Shown: in pieces, positions 1 through 11,500 of the stretch
Numbering within the stretch: the stretch's first letter is position 1
Layout: each line of letters opens with the position of its first letter
NCBI GenBank assembly: GCA_964036195.1
Contig: OZ038457.1
Location: 3,568,635-3,632,634, forward strand
DNA from: Sphaerolaimus hirsutus
Taxonomy: Eukaryota; Nematoda; Chromadorea; Monhysterida; Sphaerolaimidae
Direction of reading: 5' to 3'
Length of the DNA stretch: 64,000 nucleotides
Program-made: the position numbers and the translations under genes
The notes under the pieces: model-generated
Told to the model about the DNA's origin: nothing
The model's database searches: none
The model's input: only the letters and a program-made list of their open reading frames with translations

Positions 1-154
1 AATTCAAATGTTTAATACAGATTTAACTGCTTTTGAAATTTCAGCCGTCAAATAGTGTGCGTAGCACCTAAAAACAACTACCTAAAAACAGCATCGAAAA
101 GTCACACCATCGGAACCTGTGTTGACATCTCAAAAAAAAAAATTAATCACAAAC

Positions 155-3100
155 CAATGCGTGGGCACCCCCGAAGTAGACGCAGTTGTTTGAACTGCAA
201 CAGAAGCACATTTTGGCTCAGTGCCAACTTGACAAGCATGTTCCCGCTGCTCGACAAAATGTTGCATATCGGCATCTTTAAAAACGACGCTCGCTTGCGC
301 ACTACAATCCACCATGGATACTGTTGCTTGTGCCTGAATTTCGTGAAAAGCAATGTCTTTGATTGGTGGAATATAGTGATGACACTTGATTTTCTTCCAA
401 TGATTTTTTTTCAAATCACAGGATGCAAACTGTCTTTCATGCTTTCATCTTTCAAAATTTCATGCCTCATAACATTAATCAAACTGAAAATGCCTATTGC
501 AATTGCCTAAAAGCAATACAGTAGCAATAGCAGCATTGCAGTAGCAAGATTTTTTAATAAAAATGGGCTATCTTGAAAACATCTGATTTTATTTAAAAAT
601 CAATTTTAAAAATTTTTATGACCGTGGTAGTATAGGTATGGCTAGGGTACCTGACTTTTCTATGCGATATCGATATTATTTTATCAATCATACATGTTTT
701 CTCAAATTTTTATAACCAAAACACACCAAAAAGCACTCACCTCGGCGAAATGAGAAGAAACGGTGCATTGAGATTCAGAGTTTGCGTGAACAAGGGTGTC
801 AGTTTGAACTGCAAAATCGGCAAAAACTTTGCTATCAGGCACATCGCCATTCGTGAGACTTGGCGCGTTGCCAACCTGAAATAGAATAGTCTCAGTAGTT
901 AACTGGGATCGGGTTCGTACCGCGCAAAGTGCCTTGACAAGTGACAAATATCAGAAAGAGTTAACAATTTTAATCTCACCTGGCACATGACAGGGGGACA
1001 ATATTGTATCAGCTCACTGGGTTTTTCAATTTAAAGGGCTCACGAGAATTTCAAATCTGCCTCTTGAGAGGGCACTTTAAAGGGAGTGGGAATGGTTTTT
1101 GAGGACTAGATTTTTGGAATCTTGTTTATTGAACTGATCGTTTGCCATCGTAAAGGATGTTCGTATAAGAGGTTATAGGATATTTGATTTATAGTTGGAG
1201 TTTACCAAAGTACAAGAAGGTAACTTTTTCCTTCCCTACCGTCCACCGTCCAACACACAAAGCACCTTTACCCAAACAATGTTTTTTTTCTGAAGACAGA
1301 AAAAAAAATTTTAAACCCACCAATTTCACTTTATATTTCTCTCCCCTGGACTTGACCCTCTTAGCACCATCCAACGAACTTAAATCGCTATGGAAGCGTT
1401 TCTTTCTTTTGCGCGGCAGGACAGAGTCGCCGGATGGCCGAACCAAACTCAGTTTCATGCGGAGAGCCCTGGACGTGTCGCCCGAATTTTCGGGCAACGA
1501 TGTTTGCGCGCTTGGCGCGGTGCTAGTTTGCGCTGCGTGGGTTCGAATTTCGTGATTTTGGGTGAATTCTTGAGGATGGGAAAATGTGAAAGTTGGGCGC
1601 CAACACAAAGGCATAGGGCTCGAACTCGACTCAACTCGCGACTCGAGGGTAAAACAGGGTACCGACTCGACTCGTCTGACTCGACCGGAAAAATATGGCC
1701 CAAACTCGAGACTCGAAATTTTTGCCTGACTCAACTCGAGATTTTGGCAAATTTCGAGTCAGGGTTTCCATTGAATAATGTCCTAAAAAATCAATGTTGA
1801 TATGAACTTTTTAACATATTTTTCAAAAATTTTGCGCGCAAGCACACATTTCCATACCACATGCGTGATATATTGTCGATTGGCTTGGCATATGTATTGA
1901 ATGGTGTTAAAGCTCAAATTTCTTGTTACCATACAATTCTACATAATGAAATACACACACCATCCATATGATATACACACCACCTCAAATGCATTGCACA
2001 ATGTTGGCATTGATCCAAAAAAATGCTGTAAAAGATGTTAATTATCCATCCATAGGCTGATATTATTTTTTCAACTTTATTTGTAGCTACATGAGTGATA
2101 AAAAGTTCTATTGTTGCTTTATCTTGATATTTGAATGAACTGTTGGCATTTAGACTTCATTAAGTGTGTGTGTGAAAACATTGGAAGAGAAACCAGTATC
2201 AAAAATTTCTGCAAGGGTCATACCAAAAAGTAATGCATCCGACTCGACTTGAGACTCGAGATTTTTGCCAGACTCGACTCGACTTTTCACTGGCTTGCCT
2301 GACTCGACTCGCTGACTCGACCGGAAAAAATATGGGGTTGCGACTCGAACTCGAGTTTGAAAAAAATCGAGTTTCGAGTCCTACAAAGGCATCTTGTCCC
2401 TGGCAGCAAGGAAAAATAGGCGTCAGGCGCTATTTTACCATTAGTTTTGAAGCGTGAGGATGCAAAATCTTTATGATCGAAAACTTGACGCTTTTGTATT
2501 TGTTCGCTTCCTTGATCACAACAAACACCAAACACACCTATACACGTTTCCATTTTCACAGAATTAGCCTCCACATTTTCAGGAACCGGTACCTCAATCT
2601 CGTCGCTCAATCCCGAACACGCGGAACCGCCAATTTCGGGGGACCGACTTGAATCTTCCCGTTCTTGTTGTTGACGCAAAAAATCCAATGGGCGTTTTTG
2701 AATTCGATTGGATGATTGCAGCCGGCTGCGAGATCAAAAAAATTAATGTTAAAATTGCATTTTGAACAATTGAGCACAGAGGGATTTCCCCCGGACATAC
2801 TCGAGAACTTTTCATTGGATGATTGGTAGTAGTACACTCAATAATTATATGATAAAAAGATTGAGGTGCTTATGGTAACAGCAGCAACGTATGTACCTGC
2901 AAACACTGGAAAATAAACACGACATTTACTATGACAATCGGACAAGTAAACACAACAAAAAACGCCAAAAACAACCAAACCTGAACAAATTCGTCACAGA
3001 TCGCTTCGCAGCAACAATCAGGGCACCCCTTCCTTTTGATGGGCAATTTCCCTGGCCCTCAACCCTCTCCGTAGGTTCACTGGTCGCTTTTGGCTCGGTG

Positions 3101-3288
3101 CCAACACAAGCTGAGGCTACACTCGTTCCCGTTTCCGGCTCCAATTCCAAATGGCGCGCCTTGGCGGCGCGTTCCGCTCGCTGCAAAGTGTCGCCGCCGT
3201 TGGCCGGCCGCGGCCGCAAGTGTCGCTCGTCGCCGCTGCCCGAGCGCGGCCGTTCTATGGCGCTGGCGGGCTCGCACGCGGCCGCCAT
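155..3288 (-). CDS. Unrecognised multi-exon gene (5 exons seen, 3' end probably off the left edge)
   Basis: Function not recognised. Five exons join in compatible phases: 2981-3288 (ATG at 3288), 2538-2725, 1330-1568, 741-875 and about 155-333. The last donor is uncertain and the gene probably continues left. The predicted protein is hydrophilic with no membrane segment. It begins MAAACEPAS, has a basic cluster PRKRKKRFHSD in exon 3 that could be a nuclear localisation signal, and carries scattered [A/S]-x-QT motifs (HAAQTST, SAQTSL, AVQTDT, AVQTTAS). A VGTEPK motif occurs near both ends (ACVGTEPKATS in exon 1, ACQVGTEPKCAS in exon 5), hinting at an old internal repeat. QT-rich motifs resemble dynein light chain LC8 ligands, but this is inference only. 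Intron 2 holds a CTCGA-word hAT-like insertion (1614-2383). The consistent phases over four introns are the main support for a real gene. Confidence 0.5.
1614..2383. mobile_element. hAT-like MITE, CTCGA-word family
   Basis: The element begins TAGGGCTCGAACTCGACTC and ends TTTCGAGTCCTA. It is flanked by the 8-bp direct repeat CAAAGGCA at 1606-1613 and 2384-2391. Both ends are arrays of GACTCGA/CTCGAGT words over the outer 150-200 bp, with AT-rich unique DNA between. It lies in intron 2 of the 155-3288 gene. The 8-bp duplication and TAGGG terminus fit hAT elements. No transposase is encoded. Confidence 0.8.
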
Positions 3289-3891
3289 GTTTCTTTCCGC
3301 TTTTTTTATTTTTATTTTTGTTTGCGTGACTTGTTAGCGTTAGCGTGTATTTTTCTGTTGGTTTACTAGCAGTTTGAGGTCTTCGGACGGGCGGTGAATG
3401 TTCGTTGACAGGAGAATTTTTAAGTGCATGCAACAGCACTTCTAGATTTTTTTCATTGTCATGATGGCATCATATTCGTCTTCCAGTCTATTAATTTGAT
3501 CAAATCACTGTAGCCTAAATAGAAGAAATAAAGTACTGAATTTTGAGGTATAATATTTTAAGGATGACTTAAATAAACAATAAAATAGCAGAAATAGTAA
3601 AAAATAGTCAATCAATCTTCTCGAATGGATGAAAAAGTCTGATGGATGAAGTAATTTTCAACAACAACAGCATCTAGTGGGAATGTACACAGGTTTAAGC
3701 AACAGAAACTCGACAGATAGCTCCCAAACTGAAATGAAAAATTATCATGATTCAAAAGACTATTCTGGTAGTATGCAATATTGCTGCAGTATGCTAATGA
3801 CTATGGGCTACATCTATGTTTATGTATGATATCATTCAGATACTAGTCCATCATCAAATAAACTTCTCAATTTTCTTGAGAATTGCACTTA
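3289..3891. other. Intergenic spacer between two minus-strand genes
   Basis: The GC-rich first exon at 2981-3288 is followed upstream by AT-rich DNA with no recognisable gene. This stretch should hold the promoter and 5' leader of the 155-3288 gene and the 3' untranslated region of the MOSC gene that ends at 3892. I see no repeat or RNA gene in it. Confidence 0.5.
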
Positions 3892-6367
3892 TCACTTTTT
3901 ACCTATTGGTCCATATCGAGCATACACAACATCACCAACATGTACAGTCCCCTGGTTGTCACGTACAGCACAGTTCACACCAAATATTGGAGGGTGGTGC
4001 TTTTTGTAGGGCTCCTTTGGCCGATAACTGAAAATAAAGGTGTTAATTGCTGACATTTCATATGTTTAAACACTTAGGGGCCAATACTGCACCCAGTAAA
4101 AGGTTGTGTAAAATGTCACATACATTTATGATCAAGTGCACAGAAATATCATTTTGTATCCTACCAACCACTTTTTTGACATTTTACAGATTTTATTTTG
4201 TGTTTTGCATTTTACATGGCATTTACACAGTGCATGACTGGCCCCAGCTTCCATACCGTGTCATCATATTCAGTGGTTCTCCTTTAGGGTGGCGCTCACC
4301 AGTTACAGGATCATATGTTGTGTTCAGGCATCTGTGTACACACAATGCACTTGATTGATTGAAAATTCAGAGTGTAAATAAGTTTTTACCTTCCACACCA
4401 TGCCACACATGCAAGCCTGACTGGGTTTCCCTCTGGTTGACCTACACGAATTTCACACCAATTGTCCTGTGATAAAAAGAAATAAACATTGTAAGGTCTA
4501 AATACCATATTTTCTTGATTTGGATATGAAAAGCACTTTGGCAAGAAAACACAATACAATGTAACACAATAAATAGATCAAATGGTATAAATAAGCCAGG
4601 CATTCTCTGTTCCATTGTCACAACAAAAAGTAAATAATTACCTCATCATATGGTGGAATATTGGCATCTGTCTTTACCACAAGATTTGGTCGAATTCGCT
4701 TGGCCATTTCATTGACTGGCTCATTAACATCATTGAGGCGTTTCTCCAAGTCATTCAAGCTGGCTGATGTGGTCATCATGTATGGCATGTTGTTTGCAAA
4801 CATTGGCTGTGTTAATGTGAATGCAGATATTGAAAGTTAAAAAAGGGAAAAAAACTATGTACTATGTTTTTGAATTTCTAGATTTTAAACATTTTCTAGG
4901 AAAAAAATTTAGACTTTTAAGTTTTAATTTAATGGTCAAAAAATTCAAAAACTCCAAAAATTATCGGAAACATTTTTTTAATTTTCGAGATCTTGCTTGC
5001 CATCAATAGCTGGTGTGAACTAGGTTGCATCAGTTTTTGCCATTTTTGGTCACATTTTGCTTATGTTATAAATAGTGATGAGATTTCATTCTTTTCACTA
5101 CTGCATTCATTTGTTTAACAGAGACAAACTTATCACAAACCTTGTGATTGACATATGTCCTCAACAATGGGTAGATAGACAGAATATCAGGAAGTTTATT
5201 TATGTCTCTTTTGTTGAACATTCCAGGGTTGTGCCAGACCAATCTCCATCCACCTGTCTCTTTTTCATCCATTCTCAATGCTTTTCTGACCCAGTCAATT
5301 GCAGCATCTCCAAGATCATAGGCTGATAGCACATGTTCTTCAGTCCAAACCCTTTAACAATTTTTTTTGTAGTCAAGTTGCCATAAAAGTTTAATGTTTA
5401 TCTTGTTGACTAACCTAACGTTTGTCTCCTGTCCTTTGACCTTTTCTAAATCAATTTCCAGTGGTTGTGGCATATCATTTGAATTATCCAAAACAGAGAG
5501 CTTCAGAATTATTCGACCATCTGTTTAAAGGTGCAGCATCAATAAAACCATGTTTTGAAAAAGTATACAAACTAAATTTTTATGCACCTGATTTCCTGTA
5601 ATGATCCAGGTGAAGTAGGAGCATCCTACCAGAACCTCTAACATTAATGTATCTATTGTTTTGATTTGTGTCAATGATAGACATGTGCCTGTCTCTGGCA
5701 CCACCCTCCGTTTGCAAGCCATAAATGGTGCACTTTGCATTCTGAAAGTGTTGCAGGACCATTAATATCAATGAAGAAAATGCTCTGGATCAAGTTAACT
5801 CACACCCTTTAGAAAAAATCAGGTGTAGTCCTAGAATAGAATATTATAGGGAAGATAATATTCTGGATTCAAATTTTGAACAAATGACATAATTGTATAT
5901 TTGCAATAATTTAAAACATTAGGGACAGACTCACACCCTGCAAAATGTCAACAAACTTGTCAAGTACAATGTATTTACAATGTAGGCTGTCTGATAATTT
6001 TTATGCTGGGTTATTTTACAGTTAACATAAAATCTAGTAGTTTTTTTACATTAAACATTACATTTTACCATGACTAGGACATAAAAAGTATATAAAGAAG
6101 TAAAAAAAACAATAAAAACTACAGTTAAAAAGCTAATGACCCAGCTCAAACTTCTTCACTGACCTTCACCTCCAATGGTGCACCAGATTTCAATGGAAAC
6201 ACCATTATATCCCTCAATGTCCCAACTTTCACCCATGGCCTATTTATGTCATTCCACCATTGGCGGAAAAATGAACCAGGGTAGAAAATTTGATAGGTAG
6301 CAAATGCACCAACACCCACTGCTGCAGCGAGTGATGCTTTTTTGTTGAAATTATCCGGGATTTCCAT
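3892..6367 (-). CDS. MOSC domain protein, mitochondrial amidoxime-reducing component (mARC) type
   Basis: Eight exons join in phase: 6164-6367, 5588-5741, 5415-5520, 5102-5351, 4642-4806, 4390-4466, 4227-4331 and 3892-4027. They give about 398 residues, somewhat longer than vertebrate mARC proteins (about 335). mARC enzymes bind sulfurated molybdenum cofactor and reduce N-hydroxylated compounds with cytochrome b5 and its reductase at the mitochondrial outer membrane. Visible family features are an N-terminal hydrophobic stretch (SLAAAVGVGAFATYQIFY), the MOSC N-terminal beta-barrel segment VGTLRDIMVFPLKSG, the strand LRDRxxx equivalent ARDRHMSIID, the SPYMMTTSASLNDLEKRL-like segment, RIRPNLVV, and the cysteine loop CVAWCGRCLNTTYDPVTG that aligns with the Moco-binding Cys region of mARC1. 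It ends VHVGDVVYARY..GKK-stop. The exon 4 donor could be 5102 or 3 bp further. The start is the first in-frame ATG. Confidence 0.88.
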
Positions 6368-8531
6368 TATTTATCTGTAAAAAATAAAGTGTCATAAAAA
6401 GGAAACGTAAATACATAAAATAAAAATATTGCGCACAAAATGCAGCTGTTATTTTGTTGCCAAGAGTAAAAAGTAGGTAAACAAAAGACAAGTAAAAATG
6501 CACTGTGGTTTGTTAGTAGTTATGGAAATTGGAAACTATTTGCACAAACTAGCAGAACCCAGATTTTTTTACTTATGTCACGTTGCAACTTCTACCTAAT
6601 TCATAAGACCTGTAAAAAATTAAGCCAATCATACAAAAATTTGCAAGTGATTTTTTTAACTCACCAAGCGACGCCAACATCACAAGCTACACAGTATGTT
6701 ACCATAATTCCATGAATGAAAAGACTGTGTTGCTTAAAAATCACACAGGAAAACGAATATACCATAGTCAAACTTACTAAAACTCTGTTTTTAGTTATTA
6801 TTCAGATGTGTTATGGTAGATTTCCATGCAAACTGTTCTCGGCAGGATTTCAGTGGAGTTATCGTCAGTACTCTATTGACTAGCAGTGCGCGTGACACGA
6901 TAAATACATGCACAACAGATGCATTTTGCGTGAAAAACATTATTCTTCACATGCACATTATGAATACTGTATTTCATCTAATAGAACGGCATACCACCAA
7001 TAGAACACGGCACCTCCAATAGAACGCCACCTCCAATAGAACGGCAGGTTTTGGCAGATTTTTTGCGATCACGAAAACAATAGAATGGCAGCCTCCAATT
7101 GAACGTCACTTCCAATAGAACGGCAGGTAGAAATGACGTTGGAAAAGTGCCAGAACACAAGAAATACGAAAAATGGTTGGCGAGAACGTTCAAAGCACAC
7201 AAACAGATATGAAACTTTCAAATTGATGCACTGATGTCAAAATATTGCTTAAGTTGATAAAAAATAATATTATGTTCAAATAAATATGTGTGAAAAAATT
7301 GGTGAAAAAATAGAACGGCATCCTCAATAGAACGGCAGGTAAAAAGTTGGTGAACACAGAACGGCGCTCTTCTATTAGAAGAAATACGGTATATGAAATC
7401 AGAATGTTTGGAATGGACAATGCCTACCTACACTTTCTAGTTTTGCGATGCAGCTAATTACTGTGTCATAAACTGCGCTAGACATTTGGCTGGAGTATAC
7501 CGCTGTCCAGTGTCTGTGGCGTTATTGGCGACCCCACGTGATGTTGAGTTCACTGAGTGGACTACATTTACAGGGGATGTTACCGTATTTTGATGAATAA
7601 AGCCACGTAAATTAGAAAATATGTGAGTAACGGACCCAATGGATTGCTATAAAAATGTAACTTGACGTAAAAATGGTCGTTTTCCAAATCGGTTATTGCA
7701 TGTTTGTAGTGGTATTTTTCTGTGAATACAGTTGTTCAATAAGTTTTGAAAAGACCTAAATACATGAGTACATTCAGATGATTACTGTAGCTCCATTCTT
7801 TGTTTGCGTTGTTATGTCGAACATTTTTATTTTTAGTTTGAGCACGGGTGCCTCCGTTTTTATATTGTCAAAGTGTTCACAAAGTTTTTCAACATCGAGA
7901 TACTTGGAAGTTTTGCAGAAAGCAGATTCGAGATGTTCCGAACACATCCCAATTTTCGCTGCAAAACGCAGGACAACTGCCTTTGTGTATCCAATTTATA
8001 TGTATCCAATTATTTTATAAAATGAAAGGTTATGGAGACACTCGTTTCGTAGACTGCAATGACTGACGCAACTTGTGCAGTCTTTGACGTGACTGGGCAA
8101 TATCAAGCTAAATTAAATGCGCCCGACATGTTGTTTAGGCAACCCGATTTATTTTATCGGCAAATTTTACGCTGCCGGATCAAAGGTTGTTGTCATCGGA
8201 AGCATGCTGGCGTGTACTGAGGAACAAATTGAATTAGTAATTGTCAAAAAACGTCATAAATCAAATGAGTGATGTGTCGAATCGATCAAACATCAGCACT
8301 AACAGCGACTCATAGCGATGAATTGTGGTTGTTATCTCACGCATTGAGGAGTTCCACCGCAAAAGAATACATTTGGCACTATTTAATTCCACCAGCTTAA
8401 TGTAGACTCCTGACATTCGGAACGAGTGCCACCATCTAAATTTATTATTTCAAAATCCACCCAAGAAAACGGGTGTGTCGAGAAAATGGCCGTTTCACCT
8501 TCTGAGGTGCTCAAATTCTGGCAAGAATCCA
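6368..8531. promoter_or_regulatory. Divergent intergenic region between the MOSC gene (-) and MARS (+)
   Basis: The two genes point away from each other, so this 2.1-kb stretch should contain both promoters. Its middle is occupied by a repeat built of AATAGAACGGCA words (about 6968-7391). The remainder is AT-rich with no recognisable coding sequence. I could not identify a convincing TATA box or initiator. Confidence 0.4.
6968..7391. repeat. MITE of the AATAGAACGGCA-word family
   Basis: Ends are inverted: CTGTATTTCATCTAATAGAA on the left and TTAGAAGAAATACGG on the right, each next to TA. The interior repeats AATAGAACGGCA with GCCTCCAAT spacers. Shorter members occur at 37011-37070, 45715-45778 and 53757-53876. 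The TACCGTATTT-type terminus is shared with the poly-G MITE family elsewhere in the window. Confidence 0.65.
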
Positions 8532-11500
8532 ATGCGAAGCAAAAACAGTGCGTTTGACATTTCAACATTGAAAATTTGCGCTCAACTTCGTGCCCAAGTT
8601 CACTGGGACAAGTTTCAACTAGAACAATGGAACTTGATCTCACAACTCCATGCGTTTACTGCCCATTTCATTGACAGGAGCTCGAAATCGCCGGTGGCGG
8701 GCGAGAGGAACGTGTTGGTGACTTCCGCCTTGCCGTACGTGAACAACCTGCCGCACTTGGGCACGATTATTGGCTGCGTTTTGAGTGCCGACGTTTTTGC
8801 CAGGTTTGGTTTTTTGTTTAGACTTTCTGGGTGATCCTTTCGTTTGTTCGAGTGTTGCTAAGTTATGGAAAATTGTGGGACCTTGTGATTTGGGTGTTGT
8901 CTCCTTGGCAGTCTCTTTTTGTTGTTTCTGGCTAAATTGTTTGCTGCGAACTTTGCACTTTCAGTTTTAGTGTGTAATATTACTGTAAAAATTCATCAAA
9001 TCCTGGCAGAATCTCTGCGGCTGTAGTCATACTTCGAAAGATGCTTTCCTTCAAAGCCAGAAATGGCAGCCGTAAAAATCTATCACACATTCAAATCATA
9101 CGATAAATATAATCCCCTTAAACAGGTATTGTCGTTTGCGCGGCTACAATACTCTGTACATTTGTGGAACAGACGAATATGGCACTGCGACGGAAACTAA
9201 AGCTATTGAGGAAAAATGCACGCCAAAAGAATTGTCAGACAAGTATTTTGAGTTGCATAGAAAGGTTTATGAGTGGTTTGATATTGGATTTGATCATTTT
9301 GGACGAACTACTACTGAACAGCAAAAGGAGTTTGTTTTTGTACCTAATTTTGGTTCATGTGAACTATGGTGGTCTATTTTTTGATGTTTTTTTTATATTT
9401 CAGGGTAGCACAGGATATTTTCATGAAATTGCATGAAAATGGTCTTACGAAAAGAGAAACTGTCGATCAACTGTACTGCAGCAATTGTTCCATGTGAGTT
9501 TTTCTTAATAGTCCATGTGAAAGTGCCTCTGAATTTAGCTCGTTTTAAAATTTTGTAGGAAAATGTAACTAGGGAAATATAACTTATTTGCGTTTTTTTC
9601 TTTATTGACAAAATGTAATTTTTATCACCCTATCATTCAGTTTTCCCTGTATAAACGCCTAAAAACAAAAGACTCCACTAAAAATCGACTACTTTTGAAT
9701 TGGAAACAAGCCTATTTCCGCTCCAAATACCCACACATTTCAAAAAGTTCCAAGATGTGACCCCTATCGAATTTCAGTTTTCTGGCCGATCGGTATGTGG
9801 AGGGTACATGTCCATTTTGTTCCTACGAAGACGCCAGAGGGGACCAGTGTGATAAATGTGCAAAATTGATTGTAAATGCGACTGATTTGAAAGAGCCCCG
9901 ATGCAAGGTTGTTTTTAAATGATTCGATAGGCGCATTCCGTAGGGTTTGGCAGATTACCGTGGCGCACCGGTAATTACCGGTAAATATGAATGTTTACTG
10001 TTGCCCATTTTTCCCATTTAAAAATTTTGCCCATTTTTCGCTCGAAATCACTACTTATCATACATTTTTGACCATTTTCACCTCCAAAATCACTCGTTCA
10101 CGTGGTTTATTGCCTTCAGCATTTTTGCTAAATGTGTATGTCCATAGACGCGATACAAATATTTATACGCCCGTTTTCTACCTTCTACATCTCGAAAAAG
10201 CCTTCAAAAATCGATCCCCACCCCCGCAGCTGTGTCAATCCGCCCCTCAAGTGCGCACTTCAGAGCACTTATTTCTCGACTTACCGGCACTTGAAGGAAC
10301 ACTTGCTACCTACTTGGAGTCACAATGGTCCAGGGAAGATTGCAAATGGAGTACTAGTGCATTGGCTATAACGAAAAGTTGGCTCAAAGAAGGGCTTAGG
10401 GCGAGGTGTATTACTAGGGATTTGAAGTGGGGCACCCCTGTGCCTGTGGACGGGTTTAGGGATAAGGTTTGTTGTTGTTTATTGGTTGGAATCTATGGAG
10501 TTGGAGTTTTTCTTGTACCTTTCATTTTTCGTTGCGACACCGGAATAACCTCGTTTCAATTCCAATTTTTGGCACGGGTGTTTTTTGTTTGGCAGTGTTG
10601 GGATGGAAACAAGAGCCAGGCTCATTACGCACAGAAACCCGCTACGCACACGCGCCCGTTACGCACAGAATCACAACCCGCCACGCACAGACGCCCGTTA
10701 CGCACACAACTGGGCCCTGTCGGACAAGTCGGCCATCTAAGTTCAGGATTTTCATGTGTGTTGAAGTAGTTGACACCTGAATTACAGCTGTTTTCTACAT
10801 ATTTTACATTCGCAATCGCGAAAGTCAAATATGTAGAAAACAGATGTAACGGTTGGCAAAATTTCGGGTGTCAACTACTGCTATACATAGGGAATAGAAT
10901 AGAAGAGAATGTGAAAAATCACATAAACTTTGTAGGCACAGAAACTCGGCACGCACATGGCATCAGCTATGTGCGTGCCGAGTTTCTGTGCGCAGCGAGT
11001 TAACTTCTGTGCGTAACGGGCTTCTGTGCGTGCCGAGTTTCTGTGCGTACAGCTACAGGCTCTGGAAAAAATGTTGTTTTTTCAAAAACCCTGTTTTAAG
11101 AAAAAAACCTTTGAAAACGTTCGGACATCCGTAGTGTGGTGGATCGTATGCTTTCGGGGGGATTCATAGCATTTACGCTGGTTAGTTAACAAAAATAATT
11201 TACGATCGCAAATACAATTTGGGGATTACACTCTGTAAGATAAGGGAATTTAAGCCATTTTTAAATATTTTAAAGCTGTCTTCCAATGCGAAACACGTCT
11301 CACTTTTTTTAATTCCTAGCCGTTTTTACAATTTTTTAACTGATACTTTTTCGTTTCACAGGTGTTTTACGTTTGGTTCGACGCTCCGATTGGATACTTG
11401 TCCATAACAAAATGTCTGCTAGGTGATAATTGGAAAAAGTGGTGGATGAATAGAGAGCAGGTATTTTACATTAGCACTTTTGTTCTTAGAAGCATTTTTT

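Noticed and set aside
9987-10769. 260-codon open frame
   Set aside because: Only 10230-10466 is MARS exon 5. The rest is intron and MITE sequence read through by chance.
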